55,427 bases of DNA, from contig JAPLRP010000006.1 in the NCBI GenBank assembly GCA_026399095.1, positions 1 through 55,427 of the forward strand. The letters are read 5' to 3'. The notes beneath the pieces were generated by a model, which saw only the letters and a list, made by a program, of their open reading frames with translations, ran no database searches and had not been told where the DNA came from. Made by a program: the position numbers and the translations under genes. Origin of the DNA: Methylococcales bacterium (GTDB lineage: Bacteria; Pseudomonadota; Gammaproteobacteria; Methylococcales; Methylomonadaceae). This document shows positions 1-10,177 of this stretch, piece by piece (the first letter of the stretch is position 1; the number at the start of each line of letters is the position of its first letter).

Positions 1-1
1 T

Positions 2-232
2 CTACAATTTTGTTTGATGGCGTCAACGATCACTTGGATTTATGCAGATCGCCTGAAAGCCGATCCGGAGCGTCGGCATAAAGTGAAGGGTCGAACCAGT
101 TTTGCCTTTTCGGATGTTCGACGGCTTATCGCTGAAGCTGGACTTGATCAGGATTTTGATAGGGCTTGCCCCAAACCTGGCAACCCCACGAAAAATTCGC
201 TAGTGGCCGTATTGCTTCGCATGGTGGCCTGA
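2..232 (+). CDS. C-terminal fragment of an unrecognised protein, possibly a transposase
   Basis: The frame is open from the left edge of the window to a TGA at 230-232, so only about the last 76 residues are seen and the 5' end lies outside. An in-frame TTG-ATG at 14-19 is available but the frame is open before it, so a longer gene is more likely. The peptide is rich in Arg and Lys and ends in LLRMVA. I do not recognise the family; its basic character and the insertion sequence about 50 bases downstream make a transposase C-terminus possible, but no catalytic motif is visible. Its base composition looks more GC-rich than the neighbouring DNA, which hints at foreign origin. Confidence 0.35.
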   Translation, partial: LQFCLMASTITWIYADRLKADPERRHKVKGRTSFAFSDVRRLIAEAGLDQDFDRACPKPGNPTKNSLVAVLLRMVA

Positions 233-282
233 TAATTTTCTAGGAAACTTCAGGTTAAAAATATCAGCTGTTGTATGTCTAG

Positions 283-299
283 GAGGCTGTCCGAGAATA
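283..299 (+). repeat. Left terminal inverted repeat of the insertion sequence
   Basis: GAGGCTGTCCGAGAATA, a perfect inverted match to 2087-2103. It is preceded directly by CTAG at 279-282, which recurs directly after the right end. Confidence 0.88.
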
Positions 300-439
300 G
301 CTCATAAATTACTTGATCTAACGCTTGATCACTTTCAATTTGAATTGGCGTGTAATAACCTGTTAAAATACAAAATTAATAATAAATATCAATTGGTTGC
401 TGTATATTTACACAAGTTTACTAACTATTGATCCATACC

Positions 440-1952
440 ATGCCAGCTCCTTTCAAATCAAGTCCGGTTGAATTTAATCAACACCTGCTGTTTCCCACTA
501 ATATTTTTGACCTGCTCCCAAAAGATCACGAATGTTTTCTCTACGCCGACTTGTTTCAACAGCTTGATACGAGCAGCCTTGAAAGTATTTATAGCGTTAA
601 AGGCCAGAATACCTATCATCCCAAGCTCATCGTTTCGATCCTTATATTTGCCTATTGCCAAGGTGTTTTCAGTTCCCGGAAAATAGAAAAACGCTGCCAT
701 GAAGACTTATCCTTCATGTTTATCGCGCAAATGAATTGTCCAACAATCGAGTACTCAGCGATTTTAGAAAAGATCATGGCGTTTTTTTTCAGAATTGTTT
801 TAAACAAACCGTCAAACTAGCGCTGGAGTTGAAACTGGCTTCCTTAGGTCATATCCGCCTTGACGGCTCCAAGTTCAAGGCTGATACGTCTAAATATAAA
901 GCAATGAGTTATGGGCATTTAAAAGCAAAGGAACAAGTGCTACACGATGAAATTACTGACTTGATTAAAAAAGCTAACCGTTGTGACCAAGCTGAAGATA
1001 AGACCTATAAAGATAAAACCGGTTATGACATCCCGGAAGATTTGAAATTCAAGCAAGACCGATTGGCTAAAATAAAAGCAGCCAAGCAAGCCCTTGAAGA
1101 GCGTGAGGAACAGCTTAATCCAGGTAAGGCCATTGACGATAAAAAGCAGATTAGCTTTGCCGATACCGAGGCTCGCATCATGGGTAAAAAAGGTCGCTTT
1201 GACTACGCCTATAATGTCCAAATCAGTGTTGATGCTGATCTGCAAATTATTGTCGCTCAGCATATCAGTCAAAGCGCCAACGACAAACAGGAACTTGAGC
1301 CAGGCCTGAAAGCAATAGAGGATACGACGGCAAGATTACCTGAGCAACTGAGCGCTGACAATGGCTATTTTTCTGGCGATAATCTCCAAGCACTGGAGCA
1401 GAGCGGTATTAATGCTTACATTGCCACCGATAAAGGGGAAAAGATCCACAAAATACCGTTGGCGATCTCGGATCGAAAACTGATCAAAGCCGACTTCGAC
1501 TACCACGAAACCGATAACACCTTTACTTGTCCTGAAGGACAAATTTTAACCATGAAGCGCGAAAGCCAAGACGGCAGCCGTGTCTATCAAGGCTCATCGG
1601 AAGTCTGTGCCACTTGCCCACTGCACAGTCGCTGCTGCCAGTCTGTTAAAGGGGAAGCTCGAACGATCAGCACCGATAACAAAGAACCACTGCGTCAACA
1701 GATGAATAGAAAATTGGTAAAAGAACCCGCCAAAATGATTTACGCTAAACGCAAAACGATTGTTGAGCCGGTGTTTGGTCAAATTAAAAATAATGGCTTT
1801 CGTGGCTTCAGTGTGCGCGGTAAAGAAAAAGTCGCCGGTGAGAATTTTCGATGGTCTGTGCGGCGCATAATATCAAAAAAATTGCCAAGGCCATTATTAC
1901 GGGATTAATCCGTCCGGAGTATGGGAAGTTCATTGAAAATACAGCGATATAG
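440..1952 (+). pseudogene. IS1182-type transposase with two frameshifts
   Basis: The reading starts at ATG 440 (MPAPFKSS) with the N-terminal region typical of IS1182 transposases: YHPKLIV, then FSSRKIEKRC. Near 740 the homology moves by -1 (or +2) into a frame containing SDFRKDH, HIRLDGSKFKA and KAMSYG, which continues through the catalytic core to about 1845. There it moves by -1 (or +2) again, into the frame starting at 1851 with MVCAAHNIKKIAKA and ending at TAG 1950-1952. No classical A-AAA-AAG slippery heptamer is visible at the first shift, so mutation is a better explanation than programmed frameshifting. If the frames were joined, the protein would be about 500 residues, normal for the family. 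Confidence 0.85.
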
Positions 1953-2086
1953 ATAAAAATAGACTGGATAAGTCGGTCTTGAGCCAGCTTTAGTGTTAAA
2001 ACAGAGCTGTTTTGGGTGATTTTAAAATGGTTTCAGGAAAATTTAAATTTCGCTGAATCCAATTAGAGGATTATAATTTATAACCT

Positions 2087-2103
2087 TATTCTCGGACAGC
2101 CTC
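2087..2103 (-). repeat. Right terminal inverted repeat of the insertion sequence
   Basis: TATTCTCGGACAGCCTC, the reverse complement of the left end at 283-299. It is followed by the second CTAG at 2104-2107. Confidence 0.88.
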
Positions 2104-2107
2104 CTAG

Positions 2108-2426
2108 TGACGGGTATTAATTTGGAAATAACAACTGTTGGATGCCTATAAACAGCTGTTAATTTAGAGAAAACTCCCTTCGCTTGTTCTATAACAATTG
2201 ATAATCAGTTCATGAACTGTGTATGTTGGTCATTAACACTTGCTAATAAACCTGTGACTTATGAGCTTTAGTCATTAATATCCGGTAGCAACCGGATGAA
2301 ACGGGATAAGAAGAAAAAATTTTAAGAGATTTGATTTTTTAATGATGTGCTGGGATCAATTGATAAAATAATAATATAGATGAGGTTATTACTAAAATAA
2401 CACCCGCTATAAACAAAGAGACAAAA
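2108..2426. other. Intergenic stretch after the insertion sequence
   Basis: An AT-rich stretch of 319 bases between the IS and the stop of the PAS-SpoIIE gene. I see no coding frame, RNA gene or convincing terminator in it. Confidence 0.5.
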
Positions 2427-3998
2427 CTAGTTCCGTTTAAAAATCATTAAGGTAATATCGTCGTTAAAGGATTCGCTTTGGCAAAATTGTTTTAGCTGAC
2501 CTACCAGTGCTTCAATAATTTTTTCTGGAGAATATTGGGCATACTGAACAAATAGTTCACTGACCCGCTCCAAACCAAAAAATTCGCCCTCTGGATTTTC
2601 TGCTTCTGTCAGTCCGTCAGTATAGAGTAGTAGTAAATCACCCTTGGACAGTACTGTGGTTTTCTCTTCAAAAACAATATGTTTTCGTACCCCCAGTATC
2701 ATCCCTTCTGCATCCAACTGCCTGCATTCGGTATGAAAGGGGCTTAATAATAAAGGGGGAGGATGACCTGCATTAGCAAAACTTAATTGCTGATTTTTAA
2801 TATCATATTGAAAGTAAAACAGCGTGATAAAGTAGTCGGCTTTATCCAAATCTTCAAATAAAAAGCTATTCAGTTCCATCAAGATTTCTGCTGGTGAACT
2901 TAATCGGTTTAGCTGTGATCGAAGTGCACTCCGGGCTTCTACCATAAACAGTGCCGGACCAATAGAATGTCCGGAAACATCTGCAATAACCATATCCAAA
3001 TGTTCTTCATTTCTAAAAAAATAATCAAAATAATCACCACCAATCTGATCGGCAGGTAAGCAATAACCGGTTACTTCAAAATGCTCGGATTTAATGGACG
3101 CTGAAGGTGACAAGGAGGCTTGAATACGTTGAGCAATTTTGATTTCACTTTGATTAATGGCCAAATTAATCTCTGCCTGGATAATTTTCTGTTCAGTCGC
3201 TTTTCGGGTCGTTATATCATGTATAAAAGCACTGAATATATAAGCATTACCGAGTTTTAAAGGTGAAACACTCAATTCTATCGGAAATTCTGAACCATCC
3301 TTGCACATGCCAATTTGCTCAAGCAGCCGATTTAAGAAGGGGCTACTACCCGAACTTAAAAATTGCTGTAAACCTTGGCGGTGCGCATTTCGATACCGAA
3401 GCGGCATAATTAAATCTTCAAGACGTTGATTAATAGCCTCTGTTCGTGACCAACCAAACATGATTTCAGCTTGATGATTCCAGTCATTAATTAACCCATA
3501 GGAATCCATAATAACAATGGCACTTAGAGAGCTTTCGATAATAAGTCGCGTGCGTTTTTCACTTTCTATTAAAGCATCCTGAATATGCTTTCTGGCGGTA
3601 ATATCACGATCAACACCACGCCATTTAAGCAAATTTCCAGCTTCATCGGTAATTGGCAAGCCGGTTGATTCGGTAAAAACAGGGTGGCCGTCTTTGTGTC
3701 GATAGTGATTAGTTAAGCCATAAAACGGCAAATGACTAAACGCATAAGATTTCTGCTCGACTTTATCTTGAGGTGTTAAAAACTCGGCATAGTGTTTACC
3801 GATGACTTGATCTTGGCTAAAGCCCAGTATTTGATTAACTGCATTGCTGCTATAAATATAAAAGCCGAGAGGATCTTGTTCCCATAACCATTCACCGGTC
3901 ATTTCGGCCATTTGCCTAAAGCGTTCTTCACTTTCTTTTAAGGCTGACTCAACCTCATGGCACTGGAAAGGGGTGTCTTTTTCGTCTAACGCCATCAT
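2427..3998 (-). CDS. PAS-PAS-SpoIIE protein phosphatase (RsbU-like)
   Basis: Two PAS domains (about residues 24-140 and 145-268) are followed by a linker helix (270-300) and a PP2C-type SpoIIE phosphatase domain (about 305-523). Each PAS domain ends in a PAC-like segment (RDIT at 131-134, HDITTRK at 260-266). Metal-binding phosphatase motifs are seen: GGDYFD (320-325), ADVSGH (339-344) and a C-terminal NDDIT (512-516). Such proteins dephosphorylate an anti-sigma-factor antagonist in response to a signal sensed by PAS domains. There are no membrane segments, so a cytoplasmic sensor is expected. No anti-sigma or antagonist gene lies beside it, so its partner is elsewhere. The start could be either Met of the initial Met-Met. 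Confidence 0.88.
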   Translation of the reverse strand: MMALDEKDTPFQCHEVESALKESEERFRQMAEMTGEWLWEQDPLGFYIYSSNAVNQILGFSQDQVIGKHYAEFLTPQDKVEQKSYAFSHLPFYGLTNHYRHKDGHPVFTESTGLPITDEAGNLLKWRGVDRDITARKHIQDALIESEKRTRLIIESSLSAIVIMDSYGLINDWNHQAEIMFGWSRTEAINQRLEDLIMPLRYRNAHRQGLQQFLSSGSSPFLNRLLEQIGMCKDGSEFPIELSVSPLKLGNAYIFSAFIHDITTRKATEQKIIQAEINLAINQSEIKIAQRIQASLSPSASIKSEHFEVTGYCLPADQIGGDYFDYFFRNEEHLDMVIADVSGHSIGPALFMVEARSALRSQLNRLSSPAEILMELNSFLFEDLDKADYFITLFYFQYDIKNQQLSFANAGHPPPLLLSPFHTECRQLDAEGMILGVRKHIVFEEKTTVLSKGDLLLLYTDGLTEAENPEGEFFGLERVSELFVQYAQYSPEKIIEALVGQLKQFCQSESFNDDITLMIFKRN

Positions 3999-4018
3999 TA
4001 ATAAATTTTAGACCTGAC

Positions 4019-4615
4019 TTATTGATGATATAAAGCTAAAACCTGTTTTACATAATTTTGGGTTTCAGGATACGGCGGAATGGCGTTGTTATTTCGGATG
4101 ACTGCATTTTCGCCGGCATTATAAGCGGCTAAAGCCAGATCTAAATTAGGATTAAATAACTTGATCAAATGCTTTAAATAACGCGTACCACCATCAATAT
4201 TTTGATCAGGATCATTTCGATCGATAACGCCAAAGCGCTTAGCCGTATCAGGCATTAACTGCATTAAACCAACGGCACCTTTAGGTGATTGTGCGGATGA
4301 ATTGTAAGCCGATTCGGTTTGTATAACAGCATGCACCAATTTGGCATCAACTTGATGCTTATAAGCCGCTTGTTCGATGAGGTCTGTAAATCTTTTCTTG
4401 TTTGTTCCGGTAAAGTTATTAAATTTCAAGGGATCAGTCAGACTGTTTTTTAATAACGCAAATTGAATAGGTTTGCTCTTAATGATACGTTTATAAGCGC
4501 TGTTTCTAGGTTCATCAGTATAGAAAACACGACCTTGGTTATCGGTATATTTATAAACATCTGCTATGACGTTAGTCGAGATTAGCGTTAATAAAATAAC
4601 TACAATTTTCATCAC
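4019..4615 (-). CDS. Lytic murein transglycosylase with DUF4124 N-terminus
   Basis: A 198-residue exported protein. Residues 1-18 form a signal peptide ending near VIA. A DUF4124-like segment follows (DVYKYTDNQGRV, 19-30). The SLT domain runs from about 75 to 195, with catalytic Glu101 in IQTESAYNS, then GLMQLMP (116-122) and AYNAGE (164-169). The family cleaves the MurNAc-GlcNAc bond of peptidoglycan, forming 1,6-anhydro-MurNAc, in the periplasm. It lies 13 bases after purT and just before the PAS-SpoIIE gene, all on one strand. Physiological role (wall turnover or assembly of an envelope machine) cannot be told from sequence. Confidence 0.9.
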   Translation of the reverse strand: MMKIVVILLTLISTNVIADVYKYTDNQGRVFYTDEPRNSAYKRIIKSKPIQFALLKNSLTDPLKFNNFTGTNKKRFTDLIEQAAYKHQVDAKLVHAVIQTESAYNSSAQSPKGAVGLMQLMPDTAKRFGVIDRNDPDQNIDGGTRYLKHLIKLFNPNLDLALAAYNAGENAVIRNNNAIPPYPETQNYVKQVLALYHQ

Positions 4616-4628
4616 TATACCTATACGG

Positions 4629-5831
4629 CTAAAGCTCAGCTTTAACCACCACTAAACCGGCCGCTTTAACTGCCTTAAACCTTGCCTCTTTGACATTTTC
4701 AGCAGTCGCTAGTGCGACACCCATACGCCTGTTTAAAAAGGCCTCAGGCTTACCAAATAACCTGACTTCGGTATCTGGAACGGTTAAGGCCTCTGCCAAA
4801 CCATCATACCTTACGCCAGTGGCGTTTACACCACCTAAAATAACTGCGCTAGCCCCTTCATTATGTAGTTGTGCATTAACAGGCAACCCTAGTATGGCTC
4901 TTGCATGTAATTCAAATTCATTCTGTCTCTGGGTTACCATTGTTACCATCCCGGTATCATGGGGTCTGGGACTGACTTCGCTAAACCAAACAGCATCACC
5001 TTTGATAAATAACTCAACACCAAACAAGCCGAGTCCGCCAATTTCATCAGTGACTTTGAAGGCGATTTCCTTAGATAAGTTTAAAGAAGCGTCTGTCATT
5101 GCTTGAGGTTGCCAGCTTTCGCGGTAATCACCATTTTCTTGTACATGGCCAATAGGTGCACAAAAACTGGTTTGTACCTCACCCTTTTCATTTAACGCGC
5201 GAATAGTTAGTAAAGTAATTTCAAAGTCGAAATCAATTTTGGCTTCTACAATAACTTTACCCGTATCAACCCGCCCGCTTGATTTTGCATAATCCCAAGC
5301 AGCTCTAAGCTGATCGGCACTTTTAACCATTGATTGACCTTTGCCTGAAGATGACATGGTCGGCTTTATAAAACAGGGGTAACCAATACCCTTATCAACA
5401 GCCGCTTGCAACTCATCAAAACTCTGTGCAAAAGCATATTTTGAAGTCGGTATATTCAGCTGTTCAGCAACCAGTGTTCTAATGCCCTCCCTATTCATGG
5501 TTAATTGAATAGCTCTGGCATTAGGAACCACTGTACACAAGCCCTCAGCTTCAATTTCGGCCAACGCCTGTGTGGCAATCGCTTCTATTTCCGGAATTAT
5601 AAAATGCGGCTGTTCCATCGCTATCAGTTTTTTAACCGCCACCGTATCTGTCATATCAATAACATAACTACGATGGGCAACTTGGTGAGCAGGTGCATTT
5701 TGGTAACGATCAACAGCAATGACTTCGACGCCATAGCGTTGCAAAGAAATAGCCAATTCTTTACCTAATTCACCACTTCCCAGTAGCAAAGCACGTGTTG
5801 CATTAGCTGTTAATGCTGTACCGATTGTCAT
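4629..5831 (-). CDS. purT: Formate-dependent phosphoribosylglycinamide formyltransferase PurT
   Basis: A 400-residue protein matching the usual PurT length (about 390). The N-terminal pre-ATP-grasp fold carries [11 protein letters not shown] (residues 16-26), the ATP-grasp centre [14 protein letters not shown], and downstream [12 protein letters not shown] near the active site. PurT makes formyl-GAR from GAR, formate and ATP in purine synthesis, without tetrahydrofolate. The start ATG overlaps the end of the MutS-like gene by four bases (ATGA), so the two are probably translationally coupled. Nothing looks damaged. Confidence 0.96.
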   Translation of the reverse strand: MTIGTALTANATRALLLGSGELGKELAISLQRYGVEVIAVDRYQNAPAHQVAHRSYVIDMTDTVAVKKLIAMEQPHFIIPEIEAIATQALAEIEAEGLCTVVPNARAIQLTMNREGIRTLVAEQLNIPTSKYAFAQSFDELQAAVDKGIGYPCFIKPTMSSSGKGQSMVKSADQLRAAWDYAKSSGRVDTGKVIVEAKIDFDFEITLLTIRALNEKGEVQTSFCAPIGHVQENGDYRESWQPQAMTDASLNLSKEIAFKVTDEIGGLGLFGVELFIKGDAVWFSEVSPRPHDTGMVTMVTQRQNEFELHARAILGLPVNAQLHNEGASAVILGGVNATGVRYDGLAEALTVPDTEVRLFGKPEAFLNRRMGVALATAENVKEARFKAVKAAGLVVVKAEL

Positions 5832-7423
5832 TGTGCATCCGCCAAATAATTGTCTATATCTTCTTTTGAAAAACCGATTTTTTTAGCGACTCGATCAGCA
5901 TGACTAACCCGAGAAACGCCGGGGATTAATTTATAAGTCGGTGCATCATTAGCAAATTCAACCTGTCTTGGTAATCCAACTCTTTGCCTTACAAACTCAT
6001 CAACCAACTGATGATTATGGGTAATTAATATAGTACTGTTACCTTTTCGATAAAAACCATTTAATACATTAGAGGAGGACTCCATTTTTTCTTCGAATGT
6101 TGTACCTTCTGATAACTCATCCAACACGACCAAACTTTTAGGCGTTGTTGCCAGAAATATATCTTTTGTTCTTTTTAATTCCGTACCAAACCGCCCTTCC
6201 CCATCACTTAAATGGCTAACTTCTGATACTTGATAAAAAATCCTGTCTGCTACTGTGAGTGTGGCTGCCTGTGCCGGAACATAGCTACCAATTTGCGCCA
6301 ACAGTTGAAGTTGGGCAATGGTTTTGCAAAAAGCGGTTTTACCACCGCTGTTAGGTCCGGTAACCAGCACTAACTTATCATCCTCTAAAAGAAAGTCATT
6401 ACCCACGTAATCTGGATTATCCTTACCCAAAACCGGATTTTTTGCATCAACCAGATTGATTCGATGATGATTACTCTCTATCAAATCCGGCAACACAACC
6501 GGACTGGCAAAGGAATCAGCAAACTTTAGAAAAGACAGTAATTCATCTAACTGACCTAAGGCATCCAGCGTTTCAGCTACTTCGGGTGCGTTTTTATAAA
6601 CATTCCTTAACGGGATAATACAACTATCGCGATCAAAGCTGCCAATGACGGGGTAATAAGCCAACAACAGTGGCACAAAGAATATTGTCGCTGTCGGAAT
6701 TGCTTCAATGGACACGTTAAACATATCCGTTGGAAAAAAATGTGCTATTGCCCAGACAAACCCAAATAACAAAGCGATTAATAAGGGTTTAAATAACCGT
6801 GGCCTAAAGATAATAGCCGGAGAAAATGAATCTTTTCTCTCCTGCTTGGATAGTATGCCACTTTCAGAAATATAAGCCGGCCCTTCCATTAAGGAATAAG
6901 CGCGCGTTTCTGCAAATGCTTTAATCTTTTCAAACAACGCTTTTAAATATAGGCTTTGTGGTGTATCTGTATCTTGAATGTCAGCGACCAAATCGAGCAT
7001 AAAACGAATACCACGTTTATACTGACTATAACCGTAACCTTCAATTTCGTGTTCTTCTCTAGCGGTTCCCAAAGAACCTAGAAATTCTCCAAACAAGAGC
7101 AAGTAAAAGCTTTTTTCGTGTCGGGTTGCAGATTCAATGATATGTTCGAGCTTATCTTTAAGTGCAGAATTATTGCGCAATTCTTTTAGCGCTTCCTGCT
7201 TGGCTTTAATTTCATCGATATCATCAAGCGGTTGAATTAAAGAACGATATAAAACGGCCTGTCCAATAGTCGTAGACGCATAATTAACAGCATCAAACAC
7301 CTTATCGACTTCAATCGTATTAAGCGCACTTTCGTCTATAACACCAACCCCGGTAGCTAAAGGTTTGCTGGATTTGACGGTCGGCCAAGCACTTTGCCAG
7401 CCTTGCAATATTGTTTCTTTCAT
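5828..7423 (-). CDS. MutS-like ATPase with membrane segments
   Basis: A 531-residue protein whose C-terminal third is a MutS-type ABC ATPase: Walker A GPNSGGKT (356-363), a signature-like LSDGEGRF (405-412) and Walker B LVVLDEL (431-437). The N-terminal half is helical and lacks the MutS mismatch-recognition and connector domains. Two hydrophobic stretches (about 211-230 and 243-262) look like membrane segments inserted before the ATPase. It therefore resembles the MutS-related ATPases of unknown function rather than MutS1. It overlaps purT by four bases. The mutS label should not be applied, because mismatch repair is not supported by the domain layout. Confidence 0.82.
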   Translation of the reverse strand: MKETILQGWQSAWPTVKSSKPLATGVGVIDESALNTIEVDKVFDAVNYASTTIGQAVLYRSLIQPLDDIDEIKAKQEALKELRNNSALKDKLEHIIESATRHEKSFYLLLFGEFLGSLGTAREEHEIEGYGYSQYKRGIRFMLDLVADIQDTDTPQSLYLKALFEKIKAFAETRAYSLMEGPAYISESGILSKQERKDSFSPAIIFRPRLFKPLLIALLFGFVWAIAHFFPTDMFNVSIEAIPTATIFFVPLLLAYYPVIGSFDRDSCIIPLRNVYKNAPEVAETLDALGQLDELLSFLKFADSFASPVVLPDLIESNHHRINLVDAKNPVLGKDNPDYVGNDFLLEDDKLVLVTGPNSGGKTAFCKTIAQLQLLAQIGSYVPAQAATLTVADRIFYQVSEVSHLSDGEGRFGTELKRTKDIFLATTPKSLVVLDELSEGTTFEEKMESSSNVLNGFYRKGNSTILITHNHQLVDEFVRQRVGLPRQVEFANDAPTYKLIPGVSRVSHADRVAKKIGFSKEDIDNYLADAQ

Positions 7424-7535
7424 TATTTTTAACTCTTAAAAGACCGAGGTAATCAAAAGATACTGGTTTCACTAAAAAACGTTGTGTGTTATTACTGATT
7501 AACTTAAGAAAACAGGCATAATATTTATTAAATAA

Positions 7536-8504
7536 TTATAGTTTTTTCTCAATTAAGTTAATAATAGCGGAAACATGTGATTCTGAATTATTTAGCGCTG
7601 AAATATATCTATAATCAGTTCCACCGGCTTCCATAAATATGGATTTATTTTCCATGGCTATTTCTTCAAGTGTTTCAAGACAATCCACCGCAAATCCCGG
7701 ACACACCACATCAACTTTTTTAATACCTTGCCCCGGAAGTTCTTCCAAGGTGTCAACGCAATAAGGTTTTAGCCATTCTGCCTTGCCAAAACGGGATTGA
7801 AATACAATCATCCATTCTTTTTCATTAAGACCTAACTTTTCAGCGATCAAAGCCGCTGTTTTATGGCATTGATGGAAATAAGGATCACCCCATTTAGTCA
7901 AAACGGCGGGCAAGCCATGAAAAGACATAATTAACAGTTCGTTTTTGTCCTGTTCACGCCAAGCTTGCTCAATAGATTCAGCTACCGCTGCGATATAATG
8001 ATCATCTTGATGATAATCACTGATAAATTGAAAACTGGGAAGATGGCGCCATTGATTTAGCTCTTTAACCAGATCATCGTAAATAGAAGCGGTCGTAGTT
8101 GATGAATACTGTGGATAGAGCGGCAAAACAATAACATCAGTCACACCGTCAGCTTTAAATGCTTTTAATTGATTAGCAATAGACGGCTCACCATAACGCA
8201 TCGCATAATTTGTCACAATTCCTTTTGGCGTAAGCTTTTCTGCCAACTTTTCGGTTAATTCCCGAGTCATGTAAGTTAAAGGCGAGCCTTTTTCATGCCA
8301 AACTTTTTGATACGCTTTTGCCGATTTACTGGGTCTAAAAGGTAATACAAAAAAATTCAGTATCATCCACCACAGAGGTCGAGGTAAATTAACAACGCGA
8401 GGATCCCATAAAAAATCCGCTAAAAACCGTCTGACTGCTTTTGTTGTAGGCGCAGTGGGCGAACCCAAATTTGCCAGTAATACACCTGTTTTTTTAGTCG
8501 TCAT
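7536..8504 (-). CDS. hemH: Ferrochelatase HemH
   Basis: A 322-residue protein of normal ferrochelatase length. It begins with GVLLANLGSPTAPTT, contains YPQYSSTTTAS and has the catalytic histidine in MSFHGLP, followed by the GDPYFHQCHKTA segment and a C-terminal CPGFAVDCLETLEEI. It inserts ferrous iron into protoporphyrin IX as the last step of haem synthesis. It starts six bases after the folE stop, so the two form a tight pair. About 110 bases separate its stop from the MutS-like gene. Confidence 0.96.
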   Translation of the reverse strand: MTTKKTGVLLANLGSPTAPTTKAVRRFLADFLWDPRVVNLPRPLWWMILNFFVLPFRPSKSAKAYQKVWHEKGSPLTYMTRELTEKLAEKLTPKGIVTNYAMRYGEPSIANQLKAFKADGVTDVIVLPLYPQYSSTTTASIYDDLVKELNQWRHLPSFQFISDYHQDDHYIAAVAESIEQAWREQDKNELLIMSFHGLPAVLTKWGDPYFHQCHKTAALIAEKLGLNEKEWMIVFQSRFGKAEWLKPYCVDTLEELPGQGIKKVDVVCPGFAVDCLETLEEIAMENKSIFMEAGGTDYRYISALNNSESHVSAIINLIEKKL

Positions 8505-8510
8505 ATAAGT

Positions 8511-9068
8511 CTATCGGTTAATCAGGTTTAAAAACTCTGAACGCGTACTGATTTCTTTACGGAAAATACCCGTCATCACAGAGGTGGTCATTACTGAATT
8601 TTGTTTTTCAACACCCCGCATCATCATACATAAATGCTTGGCTTCAATAACAACAGCAACGCCTCGAGCGCCAATGGAGAGCTCAATGGCATCTGCAATT
8701 TGCTTGGTTAGCTTTTCCTGAATTTGTAAGCGACGAGCATACATATCGATGATACGAGCCACTTTGGACAGGCCTAGCACTTTACCTTGCGGCAAATAAC
8801 CAATATGACACTTACCAATAAAAGGTAGCAAATGATGCTCACACAATGAATAGAGTTCAATATCCTTCACGATAACCATATCTTCTGTATCAGCAGTAAA
8901 AATTGCACCATTCAGAACTTCTTCCAAGGTTTTATCATAACCGTTGTTGAGAAATTTAAATGCTTTGGCAGCTCGTTTGGGTGTATCAATCAGTCCTTCA
9001 CGATTCAAATCCTCACCGACTGCTTTAATAATGTTGGCGAAATGTTCTTCCATGGTTTTATGTCTCAT
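8511..9068 (-). CDS. folE: GTP cyclohydrolase I FolE
   Basis: A GTP cyclohydrolase I that turns GTP into 7,8-dihydroneopterin triphosphate, the first step to folate (and tetrahydropterins). Zinc ligands are visible in LCEHHLLPF and HLCMMMRG, along with [17 protein letters not shown] near the N-terminus and [15 protein letters not shown] place the start at ATG 9068 (MRHKTMEEH), 185 residues; the frame is open 17 codons further to 9119, but that extension is not family-like. A Met five codons downstream (9053) is also possible. There is no strong Shine-Dalgarno site before either. It is followed six bases later by hemH. Confidence 0.95.
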   Translation of the reverse strand: MRHKTMEEHFANIIKAVGEDLNREGLIDTPKRAAKAFKFLNNGYDKTLEEVLNGAIFTADTEDMVIVKDIELYSLCEHHLLPFIGKCHIGYLPQGKVLGLSKVARIIDMYARRLQIQEKLTKQIADAIELSIGARGVAVVIEAKHLCMMMRGVEKQNSVMTTSVMTGIFRKEISTRSEFLNLINR

Positions 9069-9175
9069 GTATATAATAAATAGTCGGAAGTATAGCACTA
9101 CCCTTAATGTTACTGCCACATTTAGAACTGAGTTGTTTTTTTAGAAAATTGTATTTAATTTAAGGTCTTTGAGCA

Positions 9176-10177
9176 TTAAAGGCAGGTATATGACAAAGCC
9201 TGTAGTATTACATTTTCGTCTGCCCCCGGTTTGCTGACATTCTCGCTAATATATCTTCGCCAGCCTCTGGCACCGGGTTTACCATGAAAAAGCCCTAAAA
9301 TATGCCGTGACACGCTATTCAATCTTACCTCAGATTTAAGTTGTTCCTGAGTATAAGTAACTAATTCTTTCACAATCATCTGACGTGACAAAGGTTCATT
9401 AGCAGCACCAAAAAAGCGCTTATCCACTTCAGACATGATATAAGGATTTTGATAAGCTTCTCGCCCCATCATAACGCCATCAACATGCTTAAGTAGCTCT
9501 TCTGAGTGATCTAATGTAGTAATGCCGCCATTAATAATAATCTCTAATTGTGGAAATTCTTTTTTTAATTGATAGACCCAATCATAACGTAACGGCGGCA
9601 CTTCTCTGTTTTGCTTGGGCGACAAACCGCTTAACCAGGCTTTTCTGGCATGAACAATAAACGTTTTACAGCCGGCACTGGCAATCGTGGCGACAAAATT
9701 TACAAGTTCCTCATAAGAATCAAGATCATCAATACCAATTCTCGATTTAATGGTAATGGGAATAGAAACTGCCTGTGACATGGCCACTACGCAATCAGCG
9801 ACCAACTGTGGTTCTGCCATTAAACAGGCCCCAAAACGCCCATTTTGAACGCGATCACTAGGACAACCCACATTCAAATTAACTTCTGCATAAGCATAGT
9901 CTTCAACCATCTTGGCACAGATAGCCAAATCCTTGGGGTTACTCCCACCCAATTGAAAAGCAACCGGATTTTTCATAGGCAGGTGTTCTAAAAATCGATG
10001 ATGATCTCCATGAATCAATGCCCCAGTCGTAACCATTTCTGTATATAACAAAGCATGTTGAGTAATTAACCCATGAAAATAGCGGCAATGTCTATCTGTC
10101 CAGTCGAGCATGGGGGCAACGCAGAATTTTCTACTGAGTGAATTAAAGCTCTGTGGGTTAGTGATTTTTATATTCAT
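9176..10177 (-). CDS. dusA: tRNA-dihydrouridine(20/20a) synthase DusA
   Basis: A 333-residue FMN enzyme that reduces uridines 20 and 20a in the tRNA D-loop. It has the N-terminal CVAPMLDWTDRHCR, the catalytic cysteine in NVGCPSDRVQNGRFGACLM, TIKSRIGID, VHARKAW and the FMN phosphate-binding INGGI and GVMMGREAY segments. The DusA subfamily is indicated by the WTDRHCR and HARKAWL motifs. It is transcribed away from the Anbu-type locus, with a 351-base intergenic gap upstream. Confidence 0.96.
   Translation of the reverse strand: MNIKITNPQSFNSLSRKFCVAPMLDWTDRHCRYFHGLITQHALLYTEMVTTGALIHGDHHRFLEHLPMKNPVAFQLGGSNPKDLAICAKMVEDYAYAEVNLNVGCPSDRVQNGRFGACLMAEPQLVADCVVAMSQAVSIPITIKSRIGIDDLDSYEELVNFVATIASAGCKTFIVHARKAWLSGLSPKQNREVPPLRYDWVYQLKKEFPQLEIIINGGITTLDHSEELLKHVDGVMMGREAYQNPYIMSEVDKRFFGAANEPLSRQMIVKELVTYTQEQLKSEVRLNSVSRHILGLFHGKPGARGWRRYISENVSKPGADENVILQALSYTCL

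Larger units (their letters stand above)
283..2103 (+). mobile_element. IS1182-type insertion sequence, 1821 bp
   Basis: The element is bounded by perfect 17-bp inverted repeats (GAGGCTGTCCGAGAATA at 283-299 and its complement at 2087-2103). Both ends are flanked by CTAG (279-282 and 2104-2107), consistent with a 4-bp target duplication at a palindromic site. It carries one transposase gene, which is frameshifted. The IS1182 assignment rests on the transposase sequence, not on a database match. Perfect ends and an intact duplication suggest fairly recent insertion, while the two frameshifts imply the copy can no longer make its own transposase. Confidence 0.88.

Noticed and set aside
740-760. 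Programmed -1 frameshift in the transposase
   Set aside because: No slippery heptamer or downstream stimulating structure was seen, and a second shift at about 1848 also breaks the frame.
4690-5106. 138-residue plus-strand frame opposite purT
   Set aside because: It lies wholly inside the well-supported purT gene on the other strand and has no family features.
7437-7451. 15-bp match TAAAAGACCGAGGTA, present inverted at 19017-19031
   Set aside because: In 55 kb a few 15-bp matches between strands are expected by chance, and the two sites have no common position relative to genes.
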